Origin: Entamoeba invadens IP1
Lineage: Eukaryota > Evosea > Mastigamoebida > Endamoebidae
Reading direction: 5' to 3'
DNA length: 11,055 nucleotides
Assembly: GCF_000330505.1 (NCBI RefSeq)
Contig: NW_004440100.1
Span: forward strand, 186,283-197,337
Shown: in pieces, positions 8,465-11,055 of the stretch
How positions within the stretch are numbered: the stretch's first letter is position 1
Layout of the letters: every line of letters starts with the position of its first letter
The notes under the pieces: generated by a model
Seen by the model: only the letters and a program-made list of their open reading frames with translations
Databases searched by the model: none
Told to the model about the DNA's origin: nothing
Translations under genes and position numbers: made by a program

Positions 8465-8499
8465 CTCGCCAGAGTAGTCTTATTTTCAGCCAACTCTCA
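8465..8499 (-). repeat. Right terminal inverted repeat of the outer element
   Basis: Read on the minus strand it begins TGAGAGTTGGCTG and matches 3548-3582 at 33 of 35 positions. It is followed by ATT (8500-8502), the possible counterpart of ATT at 3545-3547. Confidence 0.93.
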
Positions 8500-9053
8500 A
8501 TTAAATAATTTGATTATTGTTGTAAAAATTTAAATAATTTCTAATTTTTAATTATTTGAAACTAATTTTTGTTTCGAATTGTTTTGTTTAAAGATTTTTT
8601 TCTAAACTGGTAAAAACTAAAACTCATTAAAACTTCAACAATTATATTATAAAAAAAATAATTGTTTTTGATAATAACAAATTGTATTATTGTGAATTTA
8701 TTGGTATACAAAAAATTTTTTTTAAATGAAAACTTTAATTATTAAATATTTAATATTAAACTACAAAAGCAAGTAAGAGTTGAATGATTGTATTTTTAGT
8801 TTATTAATATATATAGAACTATAATCTAAAATCATCTATTCTTGTTTTTCAAAAACAAAAAAGCAATCGAAAATTTTTGAAAAATACATTCAGAATTTTT
8901 CCATCTAAAAAAACGGGTTAGAGAAAACAAACAAAAATAATTATTGTTATTGGACTTGCTCATTTTTAATGAGATTGTGGTGGCAAAAAGAGAGATTTGA
9001 TAGAGGCGATAAAAATTGGGAAAAAACAAAAATGTGGGGCGAACAGAAAAGTC
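8500..9053. other. AT-rich intergenic region before the TLDc gene
   Basis: There is no gene with support here. Long A/T tracts dominate up to about 8830, and composition rises toward the host gene. Frames open on the minus strand near 8832-9071 overlap the TLDc start and look accidental. The promoter of the TLDc gene should lie in the last 100 to 150 bases. TAAAAATTGG (9009-9018) vaguely resembles the A-rich Entamoeba initiator, and a GAAC sits at 9041-9044, but neither is decisive. Confidence 0.5.
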
Positions 9054-10196
9054 ATGGAAAACTACCAACATCTAGAGCCCTACGAGAACCTTTTAAGCAT
9101 ACTTCCTACGCTTCAGCAAACTCTACAAGACGTCTCTGATAAGACTTCATCATTTCTCAAAACGACAACACACTGCGTATACACACCAGTTGTCGACGAG
9201 AGGTCCGAAGACACTATCAGCCGCGCTAGCTATATGCTGAACAACATCGAGAATTTGGTAACGAAACGAAAGGAGTTGATAGCACTTTGTACAGCTTCCT
9301 TACAAATTTTTCAGAAGGTGGAGGAGGCTTTAAAATATGTGGCGGACAGCTGCATGAATGACAACTACGAGACATCTCAGTGCACAAACAACTTGATTGA
9401 CGTCATCATCCAAGCAGAAGAATCTTTACTGAAGGAGGACCTAACTTCGCTTGAAGAAACTGTTGTGAATCGAAAAAAAGAATTTAACGATCGGAAAGAG
9501 GAGCTAATGAACAAAAAAGTACAACTGGACAAACAAGAGCAGAAGGAGAGAAAACTCGTGAAGCAAAAAGCGCAAGTCGACGCGGAAGTCAAAGTGATTT
9601 CTGCGGTCGAAGGTGTCGACGCAAACAAAGCTCAACAAGCGAGGGTCGAGCAAGAAGCGCAAGAGCGGAAAGTCCTTGAGGGGTTATTGAAACCCGAACA
9701 AATTGCCAAAATCGAAGAGTGGACACACAAGACCGTCTCTGGAATTTTGTTTAACTCCGAAGTGGACAATTGGAGTCGAGGAAATTGCGTTTTTGCGTCT
9801 CGGGTGAGTAACAAGTCGCATGTAGTTGTACTGATCAAAGACGACCGTGGTGACATGTTCGGAGTTTATGTGTATGGTACAATCGATAAAACGGACGTTC
9901 GCATCGAAGACCAAAACGCGTTTGTCTTCTGCCTTGAGTCGAACGGGAGGTTACAGAACATGGAGCGGTTCGACTCAAAACCCGACCAAAAGATCTTCTG
10001 TTTGTACTCCGACGAAAACCCGTCGTGGATATTTGGTGTTGGCAATTCGTACTTGTTTGACATAGGCGTATGTAAATATGGCTTACAAGCAAACCACTGT
10101 GTCCAGAGTTCTTTTGACTATCGTGGATTCAAATACGCGCTCTGTGGCGACAAGCGTTTTGTTCCGATGAAGATTCTTGCGTTGCAGATGAGGTAG
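9054..10196 (+). CDS. TLDc-domain protein with coiled-coil N-terminal half
   Basis: This is an intact 380-residue protein with no intron signs. I start it at ATG 9054 (MENYQHLEPYENLL). The open frame reaches back to 8997, but those 19 codons hold no ATG, are lysine-rich, and lie in AT-rich non-coding-like DNA. Residues about 1-110 look helical. Residues about 121-211 are a strongly charged Lys/Glu/Gln coiled coil. Residues about 219-380 form the TLDc domain: ILFNSEVDNWSRGNCVF, a VLIKDDRGDMFGVYV strand pair, AFVFCLESNGR, and the closing FDYRGFKYALCGDKRFVPMKILALQM. TLDc proteins in other eukaryotes are tied to oxidative-stress protection and to V-ATPase regulation. Entamoeba genomes carry many of them, mostly of unknown role, so function here is unassigned. 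There is no signal peptide or membrane segment. The higher GC and clean frame contrast with the decayed transposons upstream. Confidence 0.88.
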   Translation: MENYQHLEPYENLLSILPTLQQTLQDVSDKTSSFLKTTTHCVYTPVVDERSEDTISRASYMLNNIENLVTKRKELIALCTASLQIFQKVEEALKYVADSCMNDNYETSQCTNNLIDVIIQAEESLLKEDLTSLEETVVNRKKEFNDRKEELMNKKVQLDKQEQKERKLVKQKAQVDAEVKVISAVEGVDANKAQQARVEQEAQERKVLEGLLKPEQIAKIEEWTHKTVSGILFNSEVDNWSRGNCVFASRVSNKSHVVVLIKDDRGDMFGVYVYGTIDKTDVRIEDQNAFVFCLESNGRLQNMERFDSKPDQKIFCLYSDENPSWIFGVGNSYLFDIGVCKYGLQANHCVQSSFDYRGFKYALCGDKRFVPMKILALQMR

Positions 10197-10236
10197 AGCG
10201 TCCTTTACAAACCAGTTCTGTCTATTTTTGGAACTA

Positions 10237-10256
10237 TAATTGCATTGTTATTTTTA
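10237..10256 (+). terminator. Possible polyadenylation region of the TLDc gene
   Basis: TAATT (10237-10241), followed within a few bases by a T-rich run (10246-10256), lies about 40 bases after the TLDc stop. Entamoeba 3' ends commonly use a UA(A/U)UU motif followed by a U-rich tract. This is placed by motif and position only. Confidence 0.4.
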
Positions 10257-10302
10257 CCATTTATTAATCAGTACACAAGACATAGACTTGAACAAAGAAT
10301 CA

Positions 10303-10307
10303 AATTA
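10303..10307 (-). terminator. TAATT motif overlapping the CSN2 stop codon
   Basis: On the minus strand the stop codon TAA is itself the start of TAATT, the Entamoeba-type polyadenylation motif. That would give the CSN2 mRNA a very short 3' untranslated region, typical of compact Entamoeba genes and fitting the roughly 108-base tail-to-tail gap. Confidence 0.35.
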
Positions 10308-11055
10308 GGCTTTGATGCTTTCAGAAAGCGATTTGCACATCGACGCCAATGCGAGGTATTTTCTCGTGGTGATTGATTGTTCCTCTGTCATGACCAAGAA
10401 TCTGTCGAACTGGTCGATCTTTGCCTTAAGCGAACCGTCGAAGATCATCTGCAACACCAACAACTCGACTTGGTCTTCGCTCAGGATGAGTTTTTTGGAC
10501 AAGAATGGCAATTTCACTCGTTTGAAACATGAAGTGAGTTTGACGATTGTTTTTCTTTGGAACTTTTCGATTAAAATTGGGACGAATTCCTTGATGTAGT
10601 TCTGTGTATAGAAATGTTCTCCGGACTCCTTCAGCTTTTTGAGGAATTCTGGCGCGTTGTTGTTATTAAAAGCCAAGTAGATTTGATACACCGAGACAAG
10701 GTCTTGATGTGTTTGGTACGACTTAACTTCTTGGGCCTGGAAGATATCGATAGTCGACAACGACAGCATATGGGCCAAAATTGTGTACTTAAGGGAGTCG
10801 ATTCTCTCCGGAAGTCCAGCTTCATCAAAGCTCTTAAAACTGTCGAAGAAGTCGTTTTTAGCGCCGGCGAAGTCCGAATTTGACATTTTGACTTTCCCAC
10901 ACGACTGCATGATGACACCGTGGACCTTTGGGTGCGTAACACTTCTTTCATTGAAATTGACTCTTCCACAGAGTTGTTGGAGTTTTCTCATATCATTCAA
11001 TTCCGAGTACAATTGAATCTGAAGACCATATAAGTCGACTAATAAATGACTTCTC
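10305..11055 (-). CDS. CSN2: COP9 signalosome complex subunit 2, C-terminal part (5' end off window)
   Basis: About 249 codons are visible, from the right edge to the TAA at 10307-10305. The frame is open to the edge: before the TTG at 11012 it reads LLVDLYGLQIQLYSELND, which fits the CSN2 helical repeat region, so 11012 is not the start. Residues near HPKVHGVIMQSCGK and KNDFFDSFKSFDEAGLPER match the CSN2 signature better than its paralogue Rpn6 of the proteasome lid. The PCI winged-helix part (about 10390-10550) contains IVKLTSCFKRVKLPFLSKKL and ends in a helical tail. CSN2 is a scaffold subunit of the COP9 signalosome, which removes NEDD8 from cullins, and CSN2 contacts the cullin-RING ligase. 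A working signalosome is known in Entamoeba. The gene is convergent with the TLDc gene. No intron is seen in the visible part. Confidence 0.88.
   Translation of the reverse strand, partial: RSHLLVDLYGLQIQLYSELNDMRKLQQLCGRVNFNERSVTHPKVHGVIMQSCGKVKMSNSDFAGAKNDFFDSFKSFDEAGLPERIDSLKYTILAHMLSLSTIDIFQAQEVKSYQTHQDLVSVYQIYLAFNNNNAPEFLKKLKESGEHFYTQNYIKEFVPILIEKFQRKTIVKLTSCFKRVKLPFLSKKLILSEDQVELLVLQMIFDGSLKAKIDQFDRFLVMTEEQSITTRKYLALASMCKSLSESIKA

Larger units (their letters stand above)
3548..8499 (-). mobile_element. Large TIR element carrying a DDE (IS5/PIF-Harbinger-like) transposase remnant
   Basis: Bases 3548-3582 and 8465-8499 are inverted repeats starting TGAGAGTTGGCTG and matching at 33 of 35 positions. 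Weaker similarity continues inward (AGTAAAC about 20 bases further in on both arms). Between them lies a degenerate minus-strand transposase (3839-5593) plus a later piggyBac insertion (5716-8225 with its TTAA duplication). Without that insertion the element would be about 2.4 kb. The only candidate target duplication is ATT (3545-3547 and 8500-8502), which is weak in such AT-rich DNA. PIF/Harbinger elements usually duplicate TWA, so the superfamily is provisional and another DDE lineage is possible. Confidence 0.75.

Noticed and set aside
3548..8499. The 35-bp TIR pair as the ends of the piggyBac element
   Set aside because: TTAA is present only on the right, and a better pair of ends with TTAA on both sides and piggyBac-like CCTTAGGAT termini lies inside it at 5716-8225.
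8832..9071. Minus-strand frame of 79 codons
   Set aside because: It overlaps the TLDc start, is Phe/Ser/Asn-rich from A/T tracts, and has no recognisable family.
9377..10092. Several frames opposite or alongside the TLDc gene
   Set aside because: They are shadows of a long intact coding frame with clear domain content. None has a family signature.
10312..11016. Plus-strand and alternative minus-strand frames over CSN2
   Set aside because: They are shadows of the CSN2 frame, which carries continuous family-specific residues.
1..11055. CRISPR array, tRNA or rRNA gene, or bacterial operon features
   Set aside because: No spaced direct repeats or cloverleaf/rRNA cores were seen, and the gene content (CSN2, TLDc, hAT, piggyBac) is eukaryotic.

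Overview
The window looks like a piece of a very AT-rich protist nuclear genome. I think it is most likely Entamoeba, and E. invadens in particular. The reasons are two intact, intron-less, more GC-rich host genes packed tail to tail (a coiled-coil/TLDc protein and COP9 signalosome subunit 2), TAATT plus U-rich motifs just after their stops, and DNA transposons of the hAT and piggyBac superfamilies, which have been reported from Entamoeba. The species is an inference, not something read directly from the sequence.

Bases 1-8500 are a graveyard of three DNA transposons. (1) A hAT element at 341-3404 has matched imperfect terminal inverted repeats (TIRs) beginning CAGAGATA and a perfect 8-bp target duplication, TTGTGCTT (333-340 and 3405-3412). 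Its transposase is broken by several frameshifts, and the first catalytic Asp appears to be Tyr. A perfect 34-bp palindrome lies just inside its left end. (2) An outer element at about 3548-8499 is bounded by 35-bp TIRs with 33 of 35 bases matching. It carries a minus-strand remnant of an IS5/PIF-Harbinger-like DDE transposase (3839-5593) with a Gln/Ser-rich N-terminal part. (3) A piggyBac element at 5716-8225 is nested inside the outer element, upstream of that remnant. It has TTAA on both sides and 13-bp TIRs starting CCTTAGGAT. Its transposase is also a pseudogene, although all three catalytic Asp codons can still be seen.

From 8500 to 9053 there is AT-rich intergenic DNA. After that, composition changes sharply to ordinary host coding sequence: a complete 380-residue TLDc-domain protein on the plus strand (9054-10196), then about 108 bp of shared 3' intergenic DNA, then CSN2 on the minus strand, whose 5' part runs off the right edge of the window. 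The two host genes share no evident pathway. The transposons fill gene-poor DNA upstream of the TLDc gene, and the piggyBac inserted between the outer element's TIR and its transposase gene, so it may have separated that gene from its promoter.
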